Position numbers and translations under genes: made by a program. Below, piece after piece: positions 49,501-62,382 of a stretch of 64,000 nucleotides of DNA (its first letter is position 1; every line of letters begins with the position of its first letter). The DNA comes from Nematostella vectensis (Eukaryota; Cnidaria; Anthozoa; Actiniaria; Edwardsiidae): assembly GCF_932526225.1 (NCBI RefSeq), contig NC_064045.1, positions 4,536,498-4,600,497 on the forward strand, given 5' to 3'. The notes beneath the pieces are model-generated. The model worked only from the letters and a program-made list of their open reading frames with translations, had not been told where the DNA came from and did no database searches.

Positions 49501-52500
49501 GCTGCGTGTTGAGACCATGCTTACGAGTATTGGACATGTGGCAGAGCTAGAGTGTTATGTTGCTGCGTGTTGAGACCATGCTTACGAGTATTGGACTTGT
49601 GGCAGAGCTAGACTGTTATGTTGCTGCATGTTGAGTAAATGTCTTCCTTTAATAGTCACTGCGCAGCTTCCAGGTGTTAATGGTTATTCTGGCGGCAAGG
49701 TAATCTTCATCGACACTGAGGTAATGTCAATATCATTTCATACCTATTTTGGGAACAATGTTATAAACTGTGGATTTTATTAATTTTCCTAACAGAATAC
49801 CTTGTATCCTTTACAACGTCTGTTTGATGCTTATATAGAAGACCTTGTCAACTAAGTCTAGAAACCGAAAGAAAGTGTATGTTTATGGTCGAAATTTCTG
49901 TGACTTCGCCTTTTTTGTCCATTTTGAGCTTAAAATTCATTTTGACCACATCCATTCTGCTATCCCTTAGGGGTAAAATTTGCTTTCTCGAAGAGTATAT
50001 GTCACTCTTTAGGGGGAGTCCCTTAAGGGAAATGGGGTTACCAAGTGGGAATGGTTCAAAATGACACCTTGACAGTAATCAAGCCGCCCTGACCGGCTAC
50101 GAGAAATCGCAGATCGCTTTAACTTGGATCAAAACGCAATGCTGGACAATGTGCTCTACTGTCGAGCCTACACAAGTGAGGAAGTTTTTAAAATATTTGG
50201 ATCACACATATTAGGAAAGCTTGAGGGAACAAAATTCATTCTATCATTAGATAACATAACTTTATTTAAGGTTTCAAGTGGTCTAGCCTAGAGTTGCTCC
50301 CGTAATAATACATTACAGTGAAAGCACCACAGAAAATGATGTATTTGGCGATTGTTACTGGTCATTTTCAACTTTCTTTTAAAAAAAAAAGCCTTGCATT
50401 TGGGACACAAATCTATAGTAATAAGGGTGTCCGTAATATCGAGAATTGACAGAAGCATAATGCATATACTGTACTGCCTCTCAGGTGAGCACCAATACGA
50501 ACTACTCGACAGCGTTGCAGCCAAGTTTCATGAAGAACCTGGCGTATTCAAACTATTAGTAAGAACCACAACTATTCTTTTAGTATGTAATGATACGGCA
50601 CCACTAATTATTGATTGGTGTAACCCCTATTCCGACATAGATCGTAGACTCAGTGATGGCATTGTTCCGAGTGGACTTCACAGGGCGTGGTGAGCTGGCA
50701 GACAGACAACAAAAACTGGCTCAGATGCTCTCTAGGTTGCAGAAGCTGTCTGAAGGTCAGTAGATAAGCTTCAACGCGAAAATACGTTAAAAAGTGGAGG
50801 GACGGGAGGACGCCTGTCTAGAATAGAATAATACATCGTAACTGTTTAGTAGCATGTGATATATAAATCTATAAGGTATAATTCGGTGCTTGCATAAAGT
50901 TGGAAGCCGCCTGCAAATAGTGCCAACATCCGACGGTATTGCGGAATTATTTCGTGGTATTGCAGCATTTTTTCAATGCAGCTTTTAGGCTATTCAAACG
51001 GTACACTGTCTGTTTTCAGATGCGTAAAACATCTTATCCTGGCGTTGATTTATTCCTCTGATTCCTACACTCTTATGCAGACCACTTAGTTATTCTACTC
51101 TGTAGTTTATCTCGTTATACCATATCAAATGAAAAACATATTATACTCCGACTTTGAGGGCGTAGACGTTTTGCGCTAGTACGGCAATGCATGCCTGAAT
51201 TTGCTGAAACAAAGTATTGTGGATAATGATGATCATTACACATTATTCAGACGCTGGGAAATTGAAGCATGCATTTGGAAAATCCTGGTAATGTCCTTGA
51301 GCTTAAAAGATATTCTTGTCTTTATTATAGAATTTAATGTTGCAGTTTTCATCACAAACCAGGTATGTGACAAAGGGGGGTAGTCTCCTTTGTAGCCATT
51401 TAATGTTGCAGTTTTCATCACAAACCAGGTATGTGACAAAGGGGGGTAGTCTCCTTTGTAGCCGTTTTTCACCAAAATTTCATTCTCACAACACTATTTG
51501 CCCTTTTCCTTTACAGATGACGGCAGATCCTGGTGGTATGTAAAATTTTAAACCTTATGATTGATTTTGTATCATTCTGTGATTATGTTTCTGTTTGACA
51601 TTTTCCCTCTTTCCCCCTTCATGCTGATGTGCTCTTCTACAGCGACAATGAGGTAATAAAAAACATGATTTTCAAAGTTTAGAACAAAAGAAGACATAAA
51701 GCTACCCAGGATGTGTGTCTGCGCTTAAGTGGTCATAAAACAACCTCAAGTGCTTATACAACAGCCCTTTTGTTGATTTGAATAAAATATTGTCTATGAT
51801 TTAAAAATATTTCTTCTAGTTCTGTAAAAAATAACAGTTTTTGCTCCCTGATTTGGGGTTCATTCTACAAAGCTAATGTGAGTCCAACGAAAAAAATAAT
51901 TGAAATGTCATGACATAATAACTCTCAAACTTTGAACTCCTTCTTTACCACCCAGTATCCCTGCTTGTACAGTTTTCAGGCTGACCCCAAGAAACCAATT
52001 GGGGGACATATTCTAGCACATGCATCCACAACAAGAATAAGTCTAAGAAAAGGCAGAGGGGAGACCCGCATTGCTAAGATTTACGACAGGTGAGATTACG
52101 AGACAAAGAATATTGTATAAGAGCTTTCAATAAAGCCCGGTGCAAACTGGGGCAAAGAAAATGTCAAAATAAGAAATGGACTTCTGACATCCCCTTTATC
52201 TCGTGGTCAGTGGAGCAAGAATTCGCCAGCAATGTTGGCTGGTGCTGGCATAGTTTGCACAGGGCTTAAGAGTTGTCACAAGGGGTTCCTTACTCCAGTC
52301 CTGTAGCAGGCCTCAAAATATATAATATAATTTTACAAAATATTGGTTGTACACAGTCCCTACCCCAGTACCCCACCCCGTACTATGGCCCTGTACTCCA
52401 AGATGTAGATATGACCATGATGCCCACTGTTGGGGACTGCTGGGTGTTCAATTACATGGTGGATTGATATGATGATTGAGTTTGATGGGAGACACATTGC

Positions 52501-52649
52501 AGCAATGCACGGCATGCTTTGGAAGCCCCCAATTCGATCAAAACTCGCAAATAAGAACTTTAATTGTACTTTTTGCCAGCCCTGACCTGCCTGAGAACGA
52601 AGCCACATTTGCAGTGACACCAGGTGGAATAGCAGATGCCAAGGAGTAA
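16507..52649 (+). CDS. DMC1: Meiotic recombinase DMC1 (RecA/RAD51 family), 18 coding exons
   Basis: DMC1 forms filaments on single-stranded DNA and carries out strand exchange between homologues in meiosis. Exons: 16507-16563, 16638-16682, 16767-16817, 16909-16983, 17057-17077, 17490-17572, 22450-22502, 22569-22610, 49656-49720, 49796-49803, 50084-50175, 50485-50558, 50641-50755, 51331-51362, 51517-51535, 51643-51652, 51973-52089, 52580-52649. They total 1029 nt, or 342 residues, against 340 in human. Seen: an N-terminal helix-hairpin-helix region ([12 protein letters not shown]), Walker A GEFRTGKT (128-135), Walker B LLIVDS (D225), the DMC1-like [18 protein letters not shown] block and the C-terminal [20 protein letters not shown]. 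The ATG starts the conserved DQVVEG N-terminus. Two microexons, a 27-kb intron 8 and a retrotransposon in intron 6 are the oddities. RAD51 is less likely because the sequence follows DMC1-specific stretches. Confidence 0.95.
17653..17781 (-). repeat. 3' LTR of the gypsy element
   Basis: 129 bp, beginning TGTAAGAAGAGG and ending CAACTTGTCACA on the plus strand, so it has the standard TG...CA termini. Identical by eye to 21905-22033. Confidence 0.95.
17782..17800 (-). other. Polypurine tract of the gypsy element
   Basis: On the minus strand AAAAGAGGGAAGA directly precedes the 3' LTR, the expected place for the primer of plus-strand synthesis. Confidence 0.85.
17918..21886 (-). CDS. Gag-Pol polyprotein of the gypsy element (1322 aa)
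   Basis: One uninterrupted frame. Gag is about 1-275 with two zinc knuckles: C217-C220 with its partners, and the canonical CX2CX4HX4C from C238 to C251. Protease has DTG at 302-304. Reverse transcriptase spans about 490-640, with catalytic D541 and ADD (602-604), where many elements have YxDD. RNase H has D756 (CDAS). Integrase has the zinc site H972, H975, C1005, C1008 and the core triad D1036, D1089, E1125 (DD35E). The order PR-RT-RH-IN places it in Metaviridae/Ty3-gypsy, similar to K02A2.6-like elements. Gag and Pol share a frame without a stop or frameshift. The intact frame and identical LTRs suggest it was active recently. Confidence 0.95.
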   Translation of the reverse strand: MASGYVLPPPAPLEIHNSNAADKWKRFVLAWKNYSLATGLNEKAEAVQVATLLTVIGEEAREVYSTFTLTEGETDKIEPVIKKFAEYCQPRKNVPFERFRFNQRMQEPGESYEHYRTALRKLAESCEFDTITPDEILRDRLLFGIHDTKVRERLLRESKLTLAKTDEICRAAESMLAQMKIVKDTSETDVNAVSKFESKKPNIKNYRRKQRGQGKQCDNCGYQHMANQESCPARGKDCRKCGAKNHFANRCKQEVKATEVEETDMYPEETYQTEEVLAVWLDDSQLVTFQSESGSFIRFQPDTGAQCNVLPVHIYKQACNDHKLVKVKPVQTSLVAYGGSKIKVVGHVTIRVWRNHVSCQLDCRLVDSHEIRPILGRKACLGMNIIQYNDNDQFHKPQTDGATVFTVDPKPGAALTREEILAKFPAVFSDGVGKLDGEYTIRLDTNAQPVQHAPRRVAVALRPQLKKTLNDLVDKEIIAPVTTPTSWISSMVVVPKKDGKLRICLDPKDLNKAIQRENYPLPTIEEVATRLHGAKVFTLLDVRNGFWHVQLEEESTYLTTFHTPFGRYRWKRMPFGISSAPEVFQRKMHEFAEGLTGTEVVADDFLVVGYGESYEEATADHDRNLLAFLNRCDQRDIHLNPDKMRLRKSELLFIGHIATDKGLKVDPAKVRAIVDMPSPTDKLGVQRLLGLAQYLAKFLPQLSDITKPLRDLTQSDVQFIWDDAQQSAFEKLKDAVTVTPVLRYYNLDEEITLQCDASQSGLGAALLQNGQPVAYASRALTPAETRYAQIEKELLAIVFACDRFHTYVYGREVVNIETDHKPLEPIFIKPLATAPKRLQRMLLSLQSYSLNVKYKKGKDLYLADTLSRAYLPEVNAWECTRELEEIDHRSWMPVREETWQQLKNAAVDDAVQQNLREVIKRGWPESKTDLPECVHPYFDIRDELTVQEELIFKGQQLVVPRALRKELMEKTHSSHIGIEGCIRRARDTFFWPRMTVELKEYITKCEVCLTHRSGQRKEPILQHEFVARPWGKVSADLCELDNRTLLVVSDYFSNYIEVARLNTVTSRAIIKELKAIFARFGIPDTLITDNGPQFASAEFSVFAKTWMFEHKTSSPRYAQANGKAENAVQTVKRLFKKCKTFRGSEFQALLDWRNTPTAGIGTSPAQRLFGRRCKTLLPVAGSLLQPSYNTEEDTRKLIGTKQRQKFYYDKHSKPLEPIAVGETVRMKLPGQDTWTPGTCLGQAGPRSYNVETEGTTYRRNRRQLISTGETNSQVPDVLESPEPDDAQQQPSQVAMPPDSSQAITRPRREVKPPAWLKDYVPK
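21887..21904 (-). other. Probable primer binding site and leader of the gypsy element
   Basis: On the minus strand TGGTGGCCGCGGTTAACT joins the 5' LTR end to the ATG. A TGG start is expected for a tRNA 3' CCA partner. The leader is only 18 nt. The tRNA used was not identified. Confidence 0.6.
21905..22033 (-). repeat. 5' LTR of the gypsy element
   Basis: 129-bp direct repeat of 17653-17781, followed by the ATCCC target duplication at 22034-22038. Confidence 0.95.
22243..22290 (+). repeat. CAGGCCCGTACCCAGG dispersed repeat end in DMC1 intron 6
   Basis: CCAGGCCCGTACCCAGGGAA is followed by G-rich sequence. The same terminus occurs near 4984 and 60306, and inverted near 16120 and 63740. The inverted copy at 63740 shares TTTTTCCATATGATACCT with 17232, so the family has more than one end in this window. 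Confidence 0.6.
22822..26967 (+). repeat. 61-bp satellite array, left block (about 68 copies)
   Basis: Tandem direct copies of a 61-bp unit that contains GAGTATTGGACTTGTGGCAG, GCTAGAGTGTTAT and TGAGACCATGCTTAC. Copies differ at a few fixed sites (GTT/CTT GCTG, GCGTG/GTATG, TTACGAG/TTATGAG). The block is interrupted at 26967 by the DNA transposon and continues at 38574. A long stretch around 23020-23500 recurs at about 23500-23980, so unit groups have been duplicated. It lies in DMC1 intron 8. Confidence 0.97.
26987..27720 (+). repeat. Left subterminal repeats of the DNA transposon
   Basis: About eight copies of a partly palindromic motif, TATGTATTTGGTATGTAAAA followed by ATACATACC, spaced roughly 70-140 bp, with inverted ACATACCAAAAACATACC between them. 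Such arrays are transposase or cofactor binding sites in CACTA elements. Confidence 0.85.
27721..27988. other. AT-rich segment downstream of the transposase gene
   Basis: No coding signal. AT-rich, with minus-strand sequence suited to 3' UTR and poly(A) signals (TTTATT and TTATTT on the plus strand near 27793-27820). Confidence 0.4.
27989..30868 (-). CDS. TNP2-type (Transposase_21) transposase of the DNA transposon, 959 aa
   Basis: Single-exon open frame. The N-terminal 180 residues are basic, then strongly acidic. A zinc ribbon follows with C251, C254, C269 and C272. The catalytic core has NTDGVALF (D361), [16 protein letters not shown], which is the hallmark stretch of the Transposase_21 family, TTMDAPAK (D448), the Cys cluster CGCPYC (467-470 region), [19 protein letters not shown] and, towards the C-terminus, a [16 protein letters not shown] block. 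These features match EnSpm/CACTA TNP2 proteins, which bind the element ends and cut and join DNA with a DDE-type active site. The Met is followed by a basic NRKKQGR stretch and lies 246 bp from the divergent BEN gene. No stop or frameshift is seen, so it may be functional. Confidence 0.88.
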   Translation of the reverse strand: MDGRKNRKKQGRYCQYYNTITSPSKIPRTTRTRSKFADSHPNENDNLLDLETEDKIDDTLAGASSLTTEDIIAEYPDDVLSESEDNFVADCTACETTCNSDTVHTSRNFENRAEIYEYLDNEDWEKLADVVFDSETEINNEHGSKDENEEQEDFIELDDSSIESDGADLDLMTAQEQDPPIYSGSLLTVTMHLAAIMTFAMAESLTASAISHLLILISLHCPVPNRCMKTLHTLWNHLGSMSAPIEWHYFCTRCNRYLGKTKPIATQNCVHCKKSFAPGKSKTWDTFIVFPIITQLSCMLKDSSFVEALTSYRFNHEEDKRRRNCPENIEDIIDGENYQLFFKEHGFLRNPNNFAIQLNTDGVALFKSSSYAIWPVYMVICDLPPRMRYSRKYRLFAGLWFGNTKPLFSVFLHPFKDMFQTLYNDGFTLNLNGSDITWRAIVISTTMDAPAKCLFMCMKQFNGECGCPYCKAKGQNVRTEKKGNCRIFPYVKMPDRKKLSPLRTHSEFLRDAKSAAQSPSKATTVDGVKGISMAFGFPGFNIVKGMAIDYMHAVLLGVMKQLLCYWFDKKHKKCSWYCGNSVKACDERRERIKPPNYVSRIPRSVEERSHYKASELRTWLLYYSLPVMQGILPNEHYQHLMLFVCGVYMLLKESISPMEINKANQLLEHFCLRAQGLYDDRFMTFNLHQLLHLADSVRFNGPLFSNSCFFYEDLNGDLRSLFHGSQNVEGQIVRAVSILQHLPEMIENVTDLNVKHFCQSLTQKRRVGHVSEEIDENLKLQVLGSLKPYIISALQEVEQLQIIAGNVAIFDIMYKCFYRLKRGDNIIHSAGYTRVTKRNSTVVQFTKPDDDEMAYGSVLYFVKYKKPCRSSTCEVVCQCTEHGYVAMIEEYEILHSKHLSSSDLRGPKAEVRHLIPMNRKPLGIVCVPVHTLIQTCFFIDTGNDNCFFLGIPPNRIERE
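30869..31114. promoter_or_regulatory. Divergent promoter region inside the DNA transposon
   Basis: 246 bp between the transposase start (minus) and the BEN gene start (plus). It must hold both promoters. I see no convincing TATA box. Confidence 0.5.
31115..37239 (+). CDS. BEN-domain protein encoded by the DNA transposon (13 exons, 447 aa)
   Basis: Exons 31115-31307, 31832-31972, 32068-32121, 33215-33280, 33411-33529, 35044-35089, 35172-35206, 35292-35330, 35423-35456, 35639-35782, 36137-36219, 36700-36901 and 37052-37239. All splice phases match and the total of 1344 nt ends in TGA. The N-terminus ([20 protein letters not shown]) resembles the small domain found before BEN domains in many invertebrate proteins. 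The middle is Lys/Ser/Thr-rich and likely disordered. A coiled-coil-like stretch ([17 protein letters not shown]) precedes the C-terminal BEN-like region [13 protein letters not shown]...[16 protein letters not shown]. The protein ends in an acidic tail with six Asp. BEN domains bind DNA and partner proteins. Placement beside a TNP2 transposase suggests a TNPA-like cofactor. Individual small exons 6-9 are less certain than the others. Confidence 0.75.
33668..34896. mobile_element. Nested inverted-repeat element in BEN gene intron 5
   Basis: Long inverted arms of about 170 bp: GGATCTGTACAGGACC at 33668 and its inverse GGTCCTGTACAGATCC ending at 34896. Within the arms CCCGAAAYGATCCCAGGA is repeated three to four times in tandem. 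Both arms end inward at CCTTGGGG / AATTACNGTAATGGACA. CTCGAG flanks both sides (33661-33666 and 34902-34907). No coding capacity was found. A non-autonomous DNA element nested in the larger transposon; the superfamily is not determined. Confidence 0.75.
37240..38571 (+). repeat. Right subterminal repeats of the DNA transposon
   Basis: From about 37690 to the right end the sequence is built from GGTATGTAATGGGTATGTAA, TACATTTTAGGTATGTAATG and inverted TTACATACC motifs, with larger blocks (AGGTAGCCTTGAGCTATGTT) repeated two to three times. The segment before it, 37240-37690, has no recognised feature apart from the BEN gene 3' end. Confidence 0.8.
38574..49634 (+). repeat. 61-bp satellite array, right block (about 181 copies) with higher-order structure
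   Basis: Same unit and orientation as the left block. Diagnostic variants recur as groups: AGAGTAATATGTTGCTG near 43631, 44051, 45161, 46070, 46377, 47475, 48390 and 48810; TGTATGTAGAGACC followed by GGACATGTGG and AGACTG near 43827, 44255, 44927, 45355, 46573, 47245, 47671, 48589 and 49015. Spacings are close to multiples of 61, showing repeated duplication of multi-unit blocks of 7, 11, 15, 20 and about 38-40 units. The last unit is cut off at 49634, 21 bp before DMC1 exon 9. Confidence 0.97.
49796..49803 (+). other. DMC1: DMC1 8-nt microexon (exon 10)
   Basis: AATACCTT sits between AACAG and GTATCC. Joined to exon 9 (ending GAG) and exon 11 (starting C CGC CCT) it restores the invariant DTENTFRPDRL stretch, which no other reading of the locus gives. 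The next acceptor (AATCAAG at 50083) has a weak pyrimidine tract. Confidence 0.85.
51332..51463 (+). repeat. 66-bp tandem duplication of DMC1 exon 14 and its 5' splice site
   Basis: Copies at 51332-51397 and 51398-51463 look identical. Each contains 31 of the 32 exon bases, the GTATGT donor and 35 bp of intron. Only copy 1 has the proper acceptor. Use of the second donor would retain 66 nt with an in-frame TAG; use of copy 2 alone runs into TAA. Confidence 0.95.
51643..51652 (+). other. DMC1: DMC1 10-nt microexon (exon 16)
   Basis: CGACAATGAG between CTACAG and GTAATA. With the 19-nt exon 15 before it and exon 17 after it, it gives [17 protein letters not shown], the family sequence. Confidence 0.88.
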
Positions 52650-52953
52650 AAAACAAGACACCAACATTATATTGGATTTATATACAATTATATTGTAAAG
52701 ACTGTTTTTCATGTATAATTAATGGTGAGAGAAGAGGTCTGTTTTCGTAAGCATTTTTAAAAAATATACACCTACATTTTGATATGGAAAACCTTAGTTC
52801 CAGAAATAAGATCCCAACCCCAATAGACGGAATTTTAAAGGACCCCAAATATCCTTAGAATCTATAGTTTTCTTATTTCAGAATACATTCATGTAAAATA
52901 AGTGCTTTTCATAAAATAAATTTGATCATAATTCAATGAAAAATTGGAATAAC
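52650..52953. other. Short intergenic region between convergent DMC1 and DCXR
   Basis: 304 bp between the two stop codons. A plus-strand AATAAA near 52915 could end the DMC1 transcript, in which case the two 3' UTRs nearly meet or overlap. Confidence 0.5.
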
Positions 52954-59122
<6,169 letters not shown>

Positions 59123-62006
59123 GTTACTTTTTAGACGAGAGAGAGTGAGAACAACTCGAATACTTGAACAAATGCTCGTTCTGATAGGGACTGGTACCTA
59201 TTACACAGGTATCCCATAAATGATCTGGAAATATTTCCCATTCTTTTATTTGCTCAATTTGTTTTCGGGGCAAGGGGGTGTGGGGAGGTTCATTTCGCCT
59301 GGAAACAAGGCAGAGAAAGAGGGTGAGAGTTTGACTTTTGTGAGACATTCAAAGGGGCAGACTATTTGATATCTATCTGTGTGTCGGTATAGAATCTTAT
59401 ATAGTGTCAAATTTTAATTAAACTCATCGTCAGATAAGTTGGGGTTAGGTATCGGAGCGCGTACTGGTCGCCCGACCAAGCGCTACCCAGGGAACCATGG
59501 CAACCGGGCCACAGCTCCCTGCCACAAGGGATACCCTTCACACTGATTTCTCAGTGGAATATACTTACCATAAGCTTTGGGAGGGTGGGTGGGGACTAAA
59601 AAGACACATAAATAATGTACTTTGGGCTACACCGCCCGTAATACAGTCAACTCCTCGCTCCTACGGACAACCCCTGCGAAACAATAATTCGTTGTTCCGA
59701 ATAGGAAGTGTCCCTTTATTTATAACGGGATAATATTTTCACTCACTTCTCTGTGATTCGGTCTCGTCGGGGATTGTATTTCTGTTCCGTAAAAAAGGAG
59801 AAGCCAATAATAAGAACGAGGTATCCGTGAAAGCTGAATTGGCTACTGGGGGGGGGGGCCTTGGGCTTTCTTTTTTTATTGTTTTCATTGTATCTTTTCA
59901 TTCCAAAATCGTTACAAAGGTAAAATAATGACGAAAATTTTTGGTTCAAACCAAAAAGCTAGATCTGCCCTTGTCTAGTACCCCTCGGCTCCCAGTTTTA
60001 CTACTTCCCCTCGCATTTGACTAGTACGTGGTTTTGCCTCCCGGACTGATGATAAACCTTGTGAGTGCTAGAACACATGTAAGTCTGCTTTGCATGTCAA
60101 AGAGCTTTTTGAAATATCCTATTCATTATTTACCGTAAATCATTTACATTTATGTGCTGCACGTATTTCTTTGTCCCTTTGTTATTTTCTCGTATTTTAT
60201 TACCTTAGTCACTTCTCTCACAACCAGAACGCAGACCCTTTACTTTATTTGCCTTTCTCGTTTTTTGCCCGCTACCCTACCTACATTCCCTTATCATTAT
60301 CCGCCAGGCCCGTAGCCAGGGGGGGTTCGGGGGATTCGGACTGAAGGTCTGCTCTGATGAAGGAAAAATGAGTACCAATGCGAACTAGGGCAAGCTTCCT
60401 TAGAGAAAAGGTCCGCTTCCGGGGGAGGGACTCCCTATACCGAGATGACGGGGATGCTCCTAGTACCTTTTAGGGGTAAAAATCAAGTTTTTTTTTAATC
60501 GCTGGCATTTTTTTGTGACCGACCTTTTAGGGGTCAGAACAAGCTGATATTAAAAAAAAAATTAATGAAATGGACAACGGGAGGTTGAGAAAAAGACTTG
60601 CAGTAAAATGTTGTAATCTGCGGCAATAAAAGTAGTTTAAAAGTCTATATTTTGTTCGTACCTTTTAGGGGTAAAAATGAAATTCCCTTCGAGCATCCCC
60701 GTCATTATAATATTGGAGTCCCCCCCCCGGGGGGTACGAATTAGCCAACAATGGGAGTTGACTGGATGTATCAATCCCTTTTCCAGGACCTAGAGTCAAA
60801 AGGACATATGAAAGGATATGAAATGAGCTGGGATCTACCTCACAGGAAATTTAATAACTGAGCTTGCTCCCACATACAGCCATTGTTTCTACTCATCAAA
60901 CGTCGCACTTCTGTTTCTATCGTGTCCTAACCTTAAAAAGGATATCTGTTCGTTTAACCCTTCAAAGACTGAGCAAGAGGAGAGATAAAAAAAACGGAAC
61001 AAAATAAATCAGAGAGAGAGAGAGAGGGGGGGGGGGGGGAGAGGGGGGGCGGAGATAAACCGATAGACCGCGGCCTGAGAAACACGAACGTTTTTATCCC
61101 TGCAGATGGTGGATTGTTTTTTTTTATTCGGTCGCTATTTTGGTTTCGAAGCCACGCGCGGTCCCGCCGGCAAGAAGAGGCTAAAATGGAGGTTCTATAA
61201 AGGTTTAACCATGTCGAGGTGTCTGTCCGTTGACATTTGACGAGGTTTTTGGACTCCCAGACATTTTTCTTCAGATAATAATTTCACCTTGAGAGCCATT
61301 TTTGAGGCTCTTGTGTAATATGTAAAGAAGACGCCACGAATACTCGACTCTGGTACTCTGGTACGGCAACTTTATTACATTAAAAGCAACAGACGTAAGT
61401 ACCTCCTTATCCAAATTAGATAAAAAATACATTTTATTCCTTTGTAATTTACGCACCTGCTTGAGCGACTTACAAGCTGATAGGTCGTCTGGTCGTATTC
61501 GCGTGCTACAAGCCGACATTAAAACAACAATTTGTACAATTGCCTTTAAAACCACGACGTGTAAGCTCATTGCTAACATTTGCCTGCAAACCGAAAAAAG
61601 CTACGTCCATTGTTAGACTCAGATCGGGCCGAAAAAAAAGACTTTCCTGAAAAGAAGTTATGACATCAGACTATTGCTCCCTGTTTTTCTCCCGCCTCCT
61701 CCGTCAAACACACCAGTTTGGCCATCTTATGGTGGTTTAGACCCTTTCCTACTCCTCCACATGTCTTTTAATGTCCACAAATGTTCTAAAAATTTTCAAT
61801 GAGCTTTTAGAGTGACTCGAGATTTGACAAATACAGAATAAAACATGAAAGTCTTCTTGTCGTGTTGTAATTAAAAAGGAGGGTCACGTCTTGAATCCGC
61901 CTTAAAAAAATTCTTAAATCAAAGCTAACAAATGGTATGAGTACCTACTTATCCTATAGAAAGCGCGAAATCTCACAATTCACACACAGCTGTTCTCGTT
62001 AAATGG
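59123..62006. other. Intergenic DNA between DCXR and the secreted-protein gene
   Basis: The DCXR promoter must lie just above 59122. No convincing gene. Contents: G-tracts near 59849-59858, a CAGGCCCGTAGCCAGG repeat end near 60305, a MITE at 60418-60737, a (GA)n/(G)n stretch near 61011-61048 and an AAAAAGCTACGTCCATTGTT repeat near 61596 that recurs at about 63428. Confidence 0.5.
60418..60737. mobile_element. 320-bp MITE with GGGGGGACTCC-type inverted ends
   Basis: Left arm CCGGGGGAGGGACTCC ... GACGGGGATGCTC; right arm GAGCATCCCCGTC ... GGAGTCCCCCCCCC. Inside the arms TTTTAGGGGTAAAAAT occurs on both sides, in the same direction. A possible remnant of the same family lies in DMC1 intron 10 near 49960-50025 (TTAGGGGTAAAA and GGGGGAGTCCC). 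Confidence 0.6.
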
Positions 62007-62014
62007 TATAAAAG
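62007..62014 (+). promoter_or_regulatory. TATA box of the secreted-protein gene
   Basis: TATAAAAG. A start about 30 bp downstream would give a short untranslated first exon ending at a GTAAGT donor (62097), which pairs with the acceptor TTTTTAG just before the coding start at 62383. Confidence 0.65.
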
Positions 62015-62382
62015 GACGAGAGGTAACTTGCTCACATTCATGAAAAGGAGCAAGCCAACTGCGAAAAGAAAGACTCTGCGATACTAATATCAAGCCGTAA
62101 GTAGACTGAATGCTATTCTTTCAAGGTCCCTTTGGCAAACTTGGGCTCAAAGGACAAAACAAGAGATCATATAACGCTCGAATGCTTTCCGAGGAGTTTG
62201 GCTGCAGTAAAAAGTCTATTTCTCTCAGCTCTTCAAGGCTCCTGCTGCACTTTCGTGCATCTTTTTTCACTTCGACATTTCGCAAATCGAAACACATTTT
62301 TCTGTGCTCCTTTACATAGCATCGTAATAAAAATGGCATTCTCCCTTTGATGTCACTGATGTTGTCTTATGTTTTTAGCAAG

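Noticed and set aside
22822-49634. Open frames of 60-66 residues inside the satellite
   Set aside because: A 61-bp unit shifts frame by one each copy, so three units give a repeating 61-residue frame by chance. No start context, splice signal or other support.
22822-49634. CRISPR-like array
   Set aside because: Units are contiguous 61-bp copies without unique spacers, in an animal intron. This is satellite DNA.
49796-49860. DMC1 as a pseudogene, because NTLYPLQ and a stop follow exon 9
   Set aside because: Splicing the 8-nt AATACCTT to 50084 restores the family sequence and frame; all 18 exons fit.
61271-61579. Minus-strand frame of 102 residues with a hydrophobic N-terminus and a possible donor near 61458
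   Set aside because: Resembles a signal-peptide exon, but I found no following exon, promoter or family match.
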